Part shown: positions 22,676-34,858 of the stretch, one piece after another
How the letters are laid out: each line of letters starts with the position of its first letter
Numbering within the stretch: position 1 is the first letter of the stretch
Source of the DNA: Batillaria attramentaria
Taxonomy: Eukaryota > Mollusca > Gastropoda > Batillariidae
DNA: 64,000 bases
Assembly: GCA_018292915.2 (NCBI GenBank)
Contig: JACVVK020000193.1
Location: 62,001 to 126,000 of the forward strand
Direction of reading: 5' to 3'
The notes under the pieces: generated by a model
Seen by the model: only the letters and a program-made list of their open reading frames with translations
Told to the model about the DNA's origin: nothing
Database searches by the model: none
Translations under genes and position numbers: made by a program

Positions 22676-24926
22676 TTGGATTGTACTTATAAAATCGCAA
22701 ATTTGGAACTCTTTTGACTGGTGCTTCTCGCAGAAACTTGAAAAAGCTATGTTTATCTAAAAGTTCAGTTATTCTTAATGCTAAAGCTATAATAGTGCAG
22801 TAGTTCCTGTCATATGTGCAGTTGTCACACTAGACAAAAATGTTGGGATGATAAGTAATTTGCAGAAGTCTTTTCATAGATATTTGGTCTTATGTGCAAA
22901 CCACCCCTACCTCAGAAATATTTTTTTTTTTACACAAAACCAGTCAGAGCTACAGAGCTGTAGCACGAATACAGTCAGTGTAATTGGGTGAACTTCCAAA
23001 GTCTAGAAAATGAAGGAATTTAAAAAAACTGTTTCGAAAAAATTCGTAACATCGACGATAACTCTTCTGAAAATGCGGCAGGATAAAAATCGTGAAAGGT
23101 AGGTCTGGAGAAGGTGAATTCCCATTTTATCTCAAAGTAAAAAGGCCTCCGAGGTGGTTTAGGAGATAGCCATCATTACATCCGTCCACACCACACACAC
23201 ACACACACACACACACGTGTCTCACAAGTCACAACTCCCGCCAAAAAGAACACAGCAGCATAGTGTGCACGTCAAGTGTCTATGATGCAGATTTCTTTAC
23301 GTCACAGTGTGCGCGAAAGTATGTATTGTCTGGAGAAACGTCACAGCCTTGTTTTGTTACCACTGAAACTTGCTGCTGCGCGCAGCGAAATCTGCCCCAT
23401 CCCAGTCTTAAAAAGACATGAGAGGAAAGAGGGGGAAAAATGCACAAGACAGAAACGTAGCAACAACAGTCCTGTATCAAGTTCTTTCAAGAAAGTCAGC
23501 ACCAGAGAAGACAAAAGACTATGACAATGATCAACAGCAGATGTTTTGTTCTTGTAAATGAAAATAAAAACCTGTTATGCGACCACAACACGTTCATGGC
23601 AAATAGCAAGAGCACGGAAAACCGATTGTGCGAGCGACCTGTACCTATGGCACGCCACCTACCCAGTGTTCCTTACAGCTTTCAAAACTGAGGGTCACTT
23701 TGACTTTCTCTGTGAATTTCAGAGGGTCATTTTTTTAAAATCAGTGAAGTACAGCCTCAAAATCTCTGCGTCAGATTCTGAAATCTCTGTGTAAATGACG
23801 CACATATGTGCGTAATAAGGAACACTGCCAACTCACTCACCCCCACACCCCACACCGCCCAGTAAGTCACACCCTGTCCCAGCCCTCAGAGATATGACGG
23901 CCATCTTACTTGGTGCTCAGTGAGTCAGTCGTGACCAGAAGAGCTTGCAGGTCACACAAAGACCGCTCCCTAGCAGCTTCTACCTCAACACTGGACTAGA
24001 ACCAGTACACAAGCATTTACTGCACATACAAACTGTACGCAGCAGGCTCACTGGCAAGAAAGCCAACGGAATGAACCTCAATCAAAGTACAACGAAAAAC
24101 AACAGAGGAGAGGATAACAACAACAAAACTCTCCATATGAACATAAACTGCTATGGCAGACAAACATGATAAAAAAGTCAGAAAAAATTCTAAACCCGCA
24201 CAAAATGGGTCTACAAAACAACGCAGTGAATGAGACTTGCATTGACAGGCATATACAATCAAAACAGTGGTCGCTCATGAGGATTGACCGAGTACGTGCA
24301 GCACTGAACTAGTCCGAAACACAGACAACAAATATAAACCCACAAAATTGAAACAACACAACCAAACGATGTGTGTGCGGCCGACCATACAGTCCTTTAC
24401 AGTGCAGGGTGCATAGTAAACATACACCTCTTACACATAATAACCGAAGTTCGACTCATCCATTTTTGAGTACCTGCTTGACATAAATTTTTGCATAAAA
24501 AAGAACCAAATCTGGCCAGAAAAGTTTTTTGCTTTGACTTATCAGACGTTTGACTTGAGTGTGTTTTACATATATGCCTATGTGTCTGTATAATGTACAT
24601 GTATATGTGTACCCTACTAACGGAACTGTGTAACAGCCATATGCCCAAATTAAGCTCCTCAAACTAATTTCCCATACACGTGTTTTCACTGGGCCACCAA
24701 GGAAATAAAACTGTAAACGACTGTTACAGCTGTTTCAGGGAATGAAGAAAAGAAAGGTGTGCAGTAAGCAATTCTAAGACCACAGAGCTGACCTCTGCTA
24801 ATGAAGTCTTGAAGTAGGTGGTCAAACAAAACACACAAAAAAGAAGAAAGAATGAGCCAAGCTGAAGTAAAGTCAAACCTACCCCAAAATGGATCCATGG
24901 TTAGGTGAGTGTATAAACAAGTTCTA

Positions 24927-27543
24927 CTACTGCTCTCTGTGAATGGCTTTCAAGTCCACCAGGAGTTCTGAAGCCAAGGTCTTTAACTGTTTGTTCCTCT
25001 CACTGCCCCATGATCTCCACAAGGACTTTCTCCACCTGTAACAAACATACAGTCACTGTAAGATCAGTGCTGGAGTTCTGATAGAATGATCCAAACATGT
25101 GCTAGTACAGTGTACTAACATCCCAAATTATGAGCAGGGGCACAAGCCACTGTTGCAAGTCAATGCAAAATTTCCCACCCTGTATGCTCCCCTCGCCCCC
25201 TTCCCCCCCCCCCCCCCCCCCCCTGCCATTGAACCATTCCAACCAACACAACACACACACACACACACACCACACACACACACACACCACACACCTGCAA
25301 ACTGTGCAGGACTATTTTGGGAAAAGACATAATTCTGTACAAACTAGAAGCTTCAGGACACTGCACGTCCTGCCGATTGTACCGGTAGAACAGCTAGTAG
25401 TACTTACTGGGTCCAGCAGCGACGTGAAGTGACAGAATCATCAGCCAGCACAGACTGTAGCAATTTCAAGTGTTCAGACGGTTGTCTACATTTGCTCTCT
25501 TCTGTTGGTGAACGAAGTAAGGCAGTATTAATGTACATCGAAACTCATTTAGGAGACAGTTATGTATGAGAAGCTATAAATTTAGAGGACAGGTGATTTT
25601 CTCTGTTCTGAGCTGGTTTTCAGTACAAACTTGACTGAATGTTCAGTTCGAAGAATTGTCATATTGTATTTTATTTCACTGACACATTTTCTTTCATGGC
25701 GAAATCTGTGTACACAGCAAATACACTCTAGATTTTGTTATGGTTTCATCTTCATTCTGCACCAAGATACTGGAGGGGGGCTGCTGATGCACCTTTTTTC
25801 ATTCTCTAAAATCTGATCACTGAAGTTCATTTAGACCAATTTGAATCAAATTTTTACACAGCAATAGCTAGGCTGCTATCTCTATACATAACACTCAGAA
25901 AGACAAAAATGTGTGGCTATACAACTGCTCATGCTTCAGCAAAAAACAATCTCTTCAGGTTTGAGGCATCCACGAGCACATGATTCTTCGGGCTAACCTC
26001 TAGACTGTATATGTCACAGTCAACTTACGGAGGTCCTGGAAACTGTGTGTCTCACAAGTCTAACCCTTGACCTGGCTTCTGTTGTAAACTTCATTATAGT
26101 TTATCATTTCATCATTCTTGCAAGCTGGTTACTAACCTTTAAGATGCCACGTGAGGAGCGGGAGGATGTCTGGTTTGGTAATTAGATACTGAACACCTTT
26201 CTGGTTGATGCTCAGGTTGTACAAACACATCAGCATCAGGCTGCAGCACAACACAACCAATACACACAGATAAATGGTGTGGTTGGGTGGGTGTTTAGGT
26301 GTTTAACATCCTTTTTCCATCACATCATGGGTGATACAGTGTATCAAAGCCGGGACAAGAAAAAGGCCAGCACAAGTATTTGCCCCAACAGCAATTCGAA
26401 CTCACGACCCGAGCATTGAAAGTTCAACGCTCTACCATTTTGCTATCCTGTTCCCCGCACACAGATAAATGGACCATATCACTTGTATACTAAACAAAAC
26501 ACAAGCCCAAGCACCTGACTTTCCAAAATAAACAACTGCTTGTCCAGGCAATCAAACCTCACCCAATAAACTTCAAGACCATGCTGGCAATATGTGTGGC
26601 AGAAACACCACACTCATTGTCGTATGCTGTTATGTGGGAAGAGAACTTGTGAACACTTATCTGACTACATATTGTGTTTGCATAGAAAGCTTCTTATTTT
26701 GTAAAATGGATTCCTCCTTGTTTACTGAGGGTACACACTTCTTGTTTAAGACCTTTAGTGTTACAACTAACAGTCATCAACCTGTCAGCTGTCACAGACT
26801 AAGGAAGTTTTGTGCAGAAGTTTGCTGCAGTGCTCTACACAGCACCAGCTCTGTACATGCAGTATGGTGTTCAATGTATGACTGTGGGCAGATTTACCTT
26901 TTGATTTAGCACTTTTCTGCAGTGGAGCTTGTGAGATGAAGGACAGTAAGGCATCAGCCAGCTGCTTGCCCCTCTCACTCATTAGCAGGAAGTCACGACC
27001 GTATGAAGAGGCCGCCTATATCTTTGGATGAAAGGAGACAAGACATCAGATATGAATGATAACAGATAACTGCAGAGGTTAAGATAAGATAAGATAAGAT
27101 AAGATAGATTTATTGCTTCTAGTTACAATTAAGAAGAATTTGCTTTGCTCCTCTTGATAATAAAACACAATTGATATACACAAACATACCATATAAATAC
27201 ATATACACATTCACACACTCAGTCATTGATACTATTACCCGATAAGTAAAGAGTTAAACTGGAGTGCTTCCACACCAGTCTATCATTTTTCATTACACTT
27301 TAATCCTGACTAAGGCAGTCATTTAGGTTAGTCTGGGTCCTCCAGAAGGGTGAAAAAAAATAAGGAAAATAAGCTGAATGCACGACAGTGAAAGATTACC
27401 CAGTACAATCCCCTTTGTCTGGAATGACCCTATTACCTCTTGAAAAAAAAAATCCTTTAAAAAAGAAAACTGGAGTGATTGGCCATTCACCCACTGGATG
27501 TGCGAAGCTGATACACGTACCACACAAATTACCAGTGTGTGTG

Positions 27544-27588
<45 letters not shown>

Positions 27589-28989
27589 GTGTGTGTGTGA
27601 GACATACTGGTGATGGTCCCACACAAGGCAAGGATGAAGCAAGACTCGCTGGATTCCTCCTCTGGCCAGTCATCACAGTATGCAGAAAGGTAACTTTGTA
27701 CAGTGCTGCATGCCAAGCCAAGGAACTCATCCGCTTTGCTCTGTCACAGTTTGTTTCACAACTGTTCAATCATGCATAACGTGCGTGGTCAGAAAACTGC
27801 AATAATCCTTTTCACAGTTGGAAAGGGGGGGGGGGGGGGTGGGGCGGGGGGGAAGGGGGGGAGTGAGCGCAAAAAATTGGCCTAGGTGCCCATAAACTCA
27901 TGCCTGAATGATAAACTGTCCTGCTTATCCCATTTCATTTTCCCACCAGGCAACAGCAGGACGGCAGAAAAACAAGAAAACAGTAGAAACTGGCCTAGGG
28001 GTGGCTGAATTTTGCGTAACAGCTGAAAACGTATGCCTGCTAAAGGCAAACTTTGCGTATTTGTGACAGGTGCACAAAAAGTATATTATTTTGTCATTTG
28101 TTTTGTAGAAAGTTTTTGTCTCTGTGTGTCTCACAGTCTCTCTCTCTTTGAGGGGCTGACTGAAAATTAATCATTGCTGGTTCAGTTAAATCACTTCCAT
28201 TTGAAAATGAAGTAAGTTTGTTTATTCTGTGTGCGTGTGTATGTGTATGATAGATAATGGATTATGAATAAGTGTATAACTATAAGGTTCATTTACCAGG
28301 CGTGATTTGACAGACACACAGTTTTGGGTGGTTGGTGTTGAGGATTTGACATTTTTTCAGACACATATGGGTGATCAAAGACAGCTAGGGCAACTCAAAA
28401 AGGCCAGCACAATTCTTTGACCCGAGCATTCAGTGTAAATCCAATGCTCTACCACTGGACTGTCCAGACAGAGAGACAGAGACAAACACAGACAGAGACA
28501 GGGCACTCAAACAATGAACTAACTGACAGATAGGACTGATAATATGTAGGACTGAGGATCGAGACTTTGAATAAGTGTAGGGCTATCAACATGGAGTATC
28601 AAACATAGGGCTGTAAAAAAAAAATGTTGACTGTCGATACAAAATTTGTAAAATCGTAGGACTATCAACACCTTGGACTGTTGAAACAAATGATTATCGA
28701 GACCCCCCCCCCCCCCCCCCCCCCCAACAAACGAAGAGGAAGACTATATGCATAGGGGCTGCCCCAGGCATGACCTTTGTGAAGCACAATGACGGCCACA
28801 GCCTGACTTACACCAGTCAGTAGAGTACTGACAGCATCCTGACTGCGAGAAACTCTCCACAGTAGTGTGACTGTGGCTGCTCCGAGGCTGGAGCAGAACT
28901 CTGACTGCTGGTTGAGTTGTGCGGACATGCTGCGCCACTTCCCTCTGTAGCTTACACACCTCCTGTACACAGATAAGCTTCTGCATCAA
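24927..28989 (-). CDS. HSF2BP: HSF2BP (MEILB2) homologue, C-terminal armadillo-type region
   Basis: Recognisable exons, 5' to 3': 28989-28812, 27740-27608, 27015-26898, 26240-26138 and the last, 25035-24927, with stop TAG at 24929-24927. Hallmarks matching vertebrate HSF2BP in order: QSEFCSSLGAATVTLLW, SSESCFILALCGTIT, YGRDFLLMSERG, LMLMCLYNLSINQKG, and a closing LASELLVDLK. HSF2BP is a meiotic protein that binds BRCA2 (and BRME1) to bring recombinases to breaks. Exons 28989-28812, 27015-26898 and the last each have one base too many for an open frame in phase with their neighbours. 26240-26138 has one base too few. All sit at short runs of G or C or nearby. At least one exon between 26138 and 25035 is not found (a 47-nt candidate is 25454-25408). 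Homology is secure; whether the copy is intact is not. Confidence 0.85.
25408..25454 (-). CDS. Candidate small exon of the HSF2BP homologue
   Basis: A 47-nt segment with acceptor CTACAG and a consensus GTAAGT donor on the minus strand, lying where an exon is missing between 26138 and 25035. Translation is short and does not clearly match HSF2BP, so this rests on the splice signals and position. Confidence 0.3.
26284..26457 (-). mobile_element. tRNA-derived SINE
   Basis: Minus-strand copy of the 22066-22230 family, with box B-like GAGTTCGAATTGC and the GATACACTGTATCACCCATG/AAAAAGGATGTTAAACACC tail, more diverged. It lies next to the HSF2BP exon 26138-26240. Confidence 0.7.
27077..27112 (+). 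repeat. (AAGAT)n pentanucleotide repeat
   Basis: About six units of AAGAT/AGATA in a row, next to a TTTATTGCTTCTAGTTACAA segment that resembles the 3' tail of other interspersed repeats. Confidence 0.7.
28326..28470 (-). mobile_element. Decayed tRNA-derived SINE
   Basis: Only parts of the family remain: GGTAGAGCATTGG, AATGCTCGGGTCAAAG and GGCCTTTTTGAG, with box B lost. It lies in the intron after HSF2BP exon 28812. Confidence 0.5.
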
Positions 28990-29819
28990 CTGTGAGTAGA
29001 TTTTCAGAAGAGCAGATTTGATACTAGTGTACAGGCGTCTGGTAACAGTCTATGTACCACATGTCATCAGTGGGTGAAAGATGTGTTCTGAGTAAAAATG
29101 GACAGACCAGATCCTTTTGAATCCTTGAAAATGCAACAACTGTTCCAGCTACTCCATGAAGATATGCATACCATCTTTGAATATTTTACATAAATTAGTG
29201 AGGCTGGGGATTACTTTAGTAATCTAAACTGCTGTATTTAGACATATTAGTAAGTGTGTCTGTAAGTCTGGGTATGGTGTATTTATTTCCTTTTCAAAAG
29301 AAATTGTTTATCATTTTTTTCCCTGTGAGTAAATTTTTATCAACTTTTTTTCAAGTACGCAAATGATTTTCCTCAGTACTGGCTCATAGCTGACAGCAGA
29401 GAAATCTATTTCTAACATCAACTCAAAGAATTACACTGAAAGGCTTTGTTTGAACTGAGCCATAGAGAATACGAGACAGAGTAACGTGCGTGGACGTCAC
29501 GACTTTGGAACACAGTGAGGTAATGACTGGCCTGTCGTCATCCCTTGTCACTGTTGTACATGTACTACCAGTAGCTAGGTCAATTGGTGTCATTAGTTTT
29601 TGTTCTAGCTGTTCTCCACTGTCAGCGGCTAATTTGACACCTCTCAATAAGCTGGAGAAAGTCTCTCCTGTCACTGGTCCCTCTAAATGTCAGTCCGCTA
29701 TGCGGCTTGTCAAAAAATGTCCTCAACCCTTTCTTCACACTTGATGTGCTGGTGTGTGCTTGTGCATGTCAAAGACTATGTAAGTCTTGTGTTGCACATC
29801 TAAACATTTGTAACATACT

Positions 29820-30040
29820 TACAAGCAAAGCCATACTGTTGAATTAGCTTAAACTGCATGAAAACCGAAGACAAGTCTCTTGTCAACTGGTCATGTCCAA
29901 CCTGACTGACTTCTACACCCCTCCTTTCACAAAACCTACAGCCAATATGTACACCATGGTTGTGGCCGATGTTGAGTAAAACCTGCTGCCACTTGAAGCA
30001 GAACTGCTTCATATTTCTCACACACACACACCTCTTTCAC
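29820..30040 (-). CDS. Candidate minus-strand exon, borders uncertain
   Basis: A minus-strand frame is open here and ends LTRDLSSVFMQFKLIQQYGF before a GTAAGT donor near 29825. A second frame over the upstream part reads EKYEAVLLQVAAGF. Neither has a clear acceptor in phase with the exon at 30382. It would lie between that exon and the HSF2BP exon at 28989. Confidence 0.3.
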
Positions 30041-30381
30041 AGAACTTTTTTGTGTTTGCTTTCCTTTAATTGTATGTAATTTGCACACACATACACACAT
30101 TATATCATAACAATAACTGAAGGTGAAAGCTGCAATATATTGTAAGTGTCTGAGTGGTATGCTTTTGCCCACCCAGCCCAACTGATCTGTGAGCATGAAA
30201 AAGTTCACCCATGTTCCTCTAAAGACAAGAAACAGAAACCCCACGCAGAAATGGGATTTGTGATTCTACTGGTAGTCAACATACTATGAAACATGCAGAA
30301 AATCTGTCACGGAAGAGAAAAGTGTAAGATGCATGTAAATCAAAAGGAAACAGAGCTTACTCAATCTTTCATGACACTTAC

Positions 30382-31280
30382 CTCCTTTTCTTTCTGACAG
30401 CTGGATGACATGGCCTTGAACTTGTTCTTCCACTGGAGCACTCAGATGCAAGCTCCCCAGTCTTCCTGTGTATGGTGCCAAGATCTGCAACATAAATACA
30501 TACATGTAAGTTTAATTGACATCGTAAGATTTAACCAAAGTCCAGGTTAGTATACCATGCTTGGGATGGGATGCTTGTGAGCTGCATTTGGTTTGATATG
30601 CAGTAGGTGCTAGTAACCAACAGGCAAATGTCCAGCATCAAACTATGGCTTGATTGGTAAACTACATGTACCACTGCTCACAAGCACCCCATCTTTGTTG
30701 TTCTTGAGTGTTGGTACCTCAAGTCACAGGCTTCTTGTAATACTTACATGAAAAGTGGAAACTGATCATGAGTGTAAAAGAGGTGTGCAATGAATGTAGT
30801 GTATACCTTGTTGGAGACTGGCTGCCCTGTTTGCAGCACTGAGTCCAGTACGTAACACGGACGGCAGTGTGGTTTGTAGCTGTGATGCTAGGGATGACAG
30901 CGGGACAGTGTCTCCACCTTAACTCTCACTTCATCTTCACCCACCTGTAACACCCAAAACAGAGTGACTGGTGGACCAGTGTTTTAGGAAAAAGTTGGTA
31001 AGGTTAGGTGAAGGGGACAAACATAATAAAAACACACACACAAAAAACAACTAAAAAGCCCCCCCCCCCCCCCCACCTCTTCAAAAATAGGAAGAAAAAA
31101 AAAAGGAAACGGAAAAAAGAAAAAAGTGAGAAAACCCGACAAAACTAGGTACCAAAAGTAACATTGCAGACATACAGTTGTTCCTGTTGCACCATGAGCT
31201 GTAGACAATACTGATTTCAGCTGTCCCCACTCATCAAGCAAAAGCTGGCAGTTATTCACCAAGTCACCAACAGCAACAGA
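30382..31280 (-). CDS. Three minus-strand exons upstream of HSF2BP, protein not recognised
   Basis: Exons 31280-31176 (105 nt, phase 0-0, reading SVAVGDLVNNCQLLLDEWGQ and on, GTATGT donor), 30944-30807 (138 nt, phase 0-0) and 30484-30382 (103 nt, phase 0-1, reading ILAPYTGRLGSLHLSAPVEE and on, GTAAGT donor). The middle exon opens VGEDEVRVKVETLS and ends DSVLQTGQPVSNK in the same frame, but a TAG lies between. The middle part is open in a neighbouring frame, as expected from two compensating single-base differences. The predicted peptide is helical and leucine-rich. It may be the N-terminal part of the HSF2BP gene, whose vertebrate N-terminus is a poorly conserved coiled coil, or a separate gene ending near 29.8 kb. 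Confidence 0.5.
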
Positions 31281-31298
31281 CTGGAGGGAAAAGAAGAT

Positions 31299-31532
31299 TT
31301 GGAAATGTTCAGCCCACCAAATTTGAAAAATAAATTTAATTCTAAATTCCGAAATTTAAATAGCTGAGCTGACCCTTCGCACCACGTGATTGTAATATGT
31401 TTATGTCCAGTGTGTGGGAGAATGCGTGTGATTCACGTGAGCGTGCGTGTTGGGTTCAGTTCGCGGCGCTTTGAGCCGATTCGTGAAATTGGGTTAAAGC
31501 GCCTATACAATACTCATTATTATTATTATAAG
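31299..31532 (+). mobile_element. SINE-like repeat with (ATT)n tail, copy 2
   Basis: Forward copy of the family at 14571-14806, ending in CATTATTATTATTATAAG. It lies in the intron just upstream of the minus-strand exon at 31176-31280. Confidence 0.55.
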
Positions 31533-31589
31533 ATCCACATCAACATGCAGTGTAAAGATTCTGGCTTTGTGGAAAGGCCGTTACCAAGA

Positions 31590-31743
31590 TGTAGTATATT
31601 TTTGCCATGTAGTATATTTTTGCCATGTAGTATATTTTTGCCATGTAGTATATTTTTGCCATGTAGTATATTTTTGCCATGTAGATACTTTTGCCATGTA
31701 TTATTTGCCATGTAGTTACTTTGCCATGTAGTATACTTTTGCC
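31590..31743 (+). repeat. 18-bp minisatellite
   Basis: The unit TAGTATATTTTTGCCATG occurs five times without change from about 31594. Shortened variants such as TAGATACTTTTGCCATG, TATTATTTGCCATG and TAGTTACTTTGCCATG then follow. Because 18 is a multiple of 3, all frames stay open and give spurious repeat peptides on the minus strand. Confidence 0.9.
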
Positions 31744-32917
31744 AAACATCCGAGTAAAACCATAAGGAAGAAAAACACAGACTCCAAACACCATCATGGC
31801 AAAATGTTGCAGCAGCAATTTTCCCAGGTTGTAAAGAATGTCAGCTTAATGTCCTTGCAATTATAATCATTGTCTCATCCAAGATAATATGCATGACAAG
31901 ATGTTCGACAATATCAATGCTTCACATATCAAATACTGTTCCAAATGGTACTGGACCAGGCAGCATGCTTTGCTTTACTTTGGTTTACTATATTACACAG
32001 GAGGGACTCGGGCCATATATACTTCTGTACTGCCAAAGGCGCTTCCAGTTTGTTTACATGTCTATGTGGATTCAACCTTTTGTTGATCTACCCTGTACCA
32101 GACTGAGGGCAAATGCATTCATAGAACAACTTACCATCAAAATGATTTTCTTTTCTAAGCTGAAAGCTGATGGACACATCAACATGAGGAAGATACATGT
32201 ACCATCACCCATTTTTTAGTTTTGGAGCATCAGTCACGTGCTCAGAAGTTAAGTTATGCGTTTCAGAAGCTACCTATATTAAAACCACCAAAACTGTCTG
32301 AATTGAACAGTGTTGTCCTGGACTGCTGCTCAGATGTCTGACAACACTCCCTGGGGTCAGCTCGAGAGTCTAGGAGTCCTCCACGGTCAGTCACGGTCTT
32401 GTTCCTGCACGTCCGTCTATGCCCCAGGACGGTTCCCCAGCTGTGGTCTATGTTTGTTCTGTGTGTCATTACATGCTTAGGGCCGGTTCGATTAAGGTTT
32501 AGGGTTGCTGTAGGACGATAGATCTGGGGTAAACATAAACCTGGCGGGGTACACTGACATGTCATCAGCCGTCCCGCACTTCTCCCTCCAAGAGACTGAT
32601 ATCTCTACTGTGCTGCTTCCCCTCCTTCGATTTCACATGGCGCGTCTCTACGTCCCTGATGGAACACAGCCTGCATGCTAACCCTGGTCAGGTGCAACAC
32701 ACCATCAAGCATGCTGAGACACAATGCATGTCATATGAGCAAAGACCAAAGACTACGGTATGCGGGCAGTTACACTTTCCGAAGTAGTACCACAGCTTTG
32801 GCGACTGATACCAGAAAAAACGGTAAGAAATTCAGTTTAAACTGAAAAGGAAAGTCAAACTACAAGAAATGGACTACCATTTTCTGGAGAGAAGCACTGC
32901 AGTGTGTTCGAGAGAAC

Positions 32918-32953
32918 TCAGTCTCTGCTTTTTCGCTTTTGGTTGTCCGCCAT
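32918..32953 (-). CDS. Possible first coding exon with start codon inside an AAGATGGCGG element
   Basis: On the minus strand CAAAAGATGGCGGAC gives a start codon in strong context at 32953, followed by MADNQKRKSRD and TGA. Dropping one A from the following AAAAA run would open the frame to a GTAGTC donor further on. It lies 1.7 kb upstream of the first supported minus-strand exon (31280), so it may start that gene. Confidence 0.35.
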   Translation of the reverse strand: MADNQKRKSRD

Positions 32954-32956
32954 CTT
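32947..32956 (-). promoter_or_regulatory. YY1-type core promoter element
   Basis: AAGATGGCGG on the minus strand is the classic YY1 site found just downstream of start sites of animal housekeeping genes, in this orientation and often overlapping the first ATG. It suggests transcription of a minus-strand gene starts just above 32956. Confidence 0.35.
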
Positions 32957-33258
32957 TTGACCACATGAACCACGGATATTTTCGCGCCTTTTTCTGATTG
33001 TCTACTTACTAAGGTAATTTGCCGCCTCGATCGGTAACAACACTCACTGAAATAGATATAGACATTTTATAACTATTCATGCCGGCTGTATCATTAACTG
33101 TGTCGAAGCCAACGGTTAGAACGCTTATCTCGACTGTGGCATTTTTGGGGAAAAAAACAAAAAAAAAAACCTGAATGGATCTGATAGTGTTCTTTAGCAC
33201 TGCTCTTATCAGTTGTACAGCTTCTCTCTCACGTCTCTCTCTGTGTGTCTCTCTCTCT

Positions 33259-33500
33259 CTCTCTCGAGGTGAACTGTAAACACACACACACACTTGACAC
33301 TCACACACACACACACACACACACACAACACACACTGTGACCGTCATACACACACACACACCGTGACTGACACACACACACAAAAACAACACAACACACA
33401 CACACCGTGTGACCGTCACACAACACACCACACACACCGTGACTGACACACACACACACACACACACACACACAACACACACCACACACACACAGAGAGG
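33259..33500. repeat. Compound (AC)n microsatellite block
   Basis: (CT)n then many (AC)n runs separated by GTGTGACCGTC and CCGTGACTGACAC inserts that themselves recur, so a higher-order unit of about 50 bp is visible. Confidence 0.85.
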
Positions 33501-34347
33501 CTTCAGTGTTGCCAGTGTTCACCGACAGGCAATCGCCGAATTGCTCAGTGACTGTGCAGTTGTGGTGGTAGGTGTTTTCATCGGTATGTGACACGCGGGG
33601 TAAAAAAAAAAAAAAAGCTCCCCTGATCTCGTATTGCGAAAGCTGCGTCGCCCTTACTGACAAGACACACATCCGCGTGCGTTATTTAGCTCATATAGAT
33701 GTTAACACAGGTGTGTGGCGGGGAACACCGGGTAACACAATACTGTGTGAGGGTTCGTTGTGGTGTACGGCGTGCTGCTGGTGTTGTACTACACTGTTGA
33801 GGCCAGGGTGCTGACATATATTCTGGAGTTGACTGATGCCGCTACTGCACAAAGCACGGGGGGTGTTTGCAGAATTGTTAAACCTCCAGTTATCAAATAC
33901 CTCTGACGACCACAGTGACGACGCCGGAGGCTACAGACGTGTGGAATGTAGGCCAGTGCCATGATTATATGTTTAGCGCCGTGAGGTAAGTCGTTTGTTT
34001 GCACTACCTGCATCATTGTTGGCCTTAGCGCAGGCTCAATTCAATAGAATTACTCTCCCGGTTAGTGTATACAGGACTTGTTTTTCCAGTCCACTGAGTG
34101 ATGTCCTGTTTGTCTACAGAATCGGCTTTACGTTGCTTATTGTGTTAGTTACTAGTATTCTGTTTGTCGCAGTGCTCTCCTCTCTCTCTCGCTCGCTCGT
34201 GCGCGCGCGCCGGCGCACACTGACACACACACTGAAGAATTCAGCCTAACACTGACGAATGTTTGCGACCGGTTGCGACTGCATCATTAAATACTGTGAC
34301 TACCCTACAGTTTCACGGTTTGAGAGGAGTGACTGGACACTATATAG

Positions 34348-34567
34348 CAGGGGCGGATGGGGGGGGGGGTCCTGGTGTTCCGGACCCCCCCCCCCCAACA
34401 ACAACAACAACAAAAATGATCACACTGCTCCATTCCCTATCCATGAATTTTTCTTTTCAAATTTGAGTCTTAAACGGGGAACTTACCACCTTGCTGTCCC
34501 CCCCCCCCCCCCGAAAAAAATTCAGGACCCCCCCCCCCCCTTTTCAACACTGATTGATCCGCCCCTG
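34348..34567. mobile_element. MITE with CAGGGGCGGA ends and TATAG target duplication
   Basis: Starts CAGGGGCGGAT and ends ATCCGCCCCTG, an 11-bp inverted repeat, flanked by TATAG at 34343-34347 and 34568-34572. The interior is mostly runs of C and G with AACAACAAC. The ends resemble hAT-like non-autonomous elements, but the duplication seen is only 5 bp. Confidence 0.65.
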
Positions 34568-34586
34568 TATAGTACTCAGTGGTGTG

Positions 34587-34623
<37 letters not shown>

Positions 34624-34792
34624 TTGTAGCGTCAAACTCAGTTCGAAGTACCGGCTTTGCTAATCCCGAAGGGAAATTCATCTGCCCCCCCCCCCCCCCA
34701 CCACCACCATAAAGACATACCAATGCGACATTCAAAATGATTAAAATTTTCGACGACTGCTTAAAGAAATGAAAAAAAAAAGGTTGCACGCG

Positions 34793-34858
<66 letters not shown>

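Larger units (their letters stand above)
21260..24926. other. Gene-free interval between the ITIM receptor and the HSF2BP homologue
   Basis: Contains (CA)n at 21356-21390, (TG)n and poly-G at 21985-22035, one SINE (22066-22230), the 182-bp tandem unit, and (AC)n at 23191-23216. No exon with splice sites and a sustained frame was found on either strand. The 3' UTR of the minus-strand gene ending at 24927 should extend into the right side of this interval. Confidence 0.4.

Noticed and set aside
31590..31743. CRISPR-like regular repeats
   Set aside because: Units are contiguous with no spacers; this is a minisatellite in an animal genome.
33009..33500. Long minus-strand frame of Cys/Val repeats
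   Set aside because: It is a translation of the (AC)n microsatellite block; no splice sites or conserved residues. The same applies to frames over 25102-25366, 27323-27769, 42264-42510, 43317-43608, 52028-52291 and 56547-56951.
33995..34249. Plus-strand hydrophobic frame of 84 residues
   Set aside because: It ends in CT/GC-rich repeats, has no splice borders in phase, and the hydrophobicity comes from T-rich sequence.
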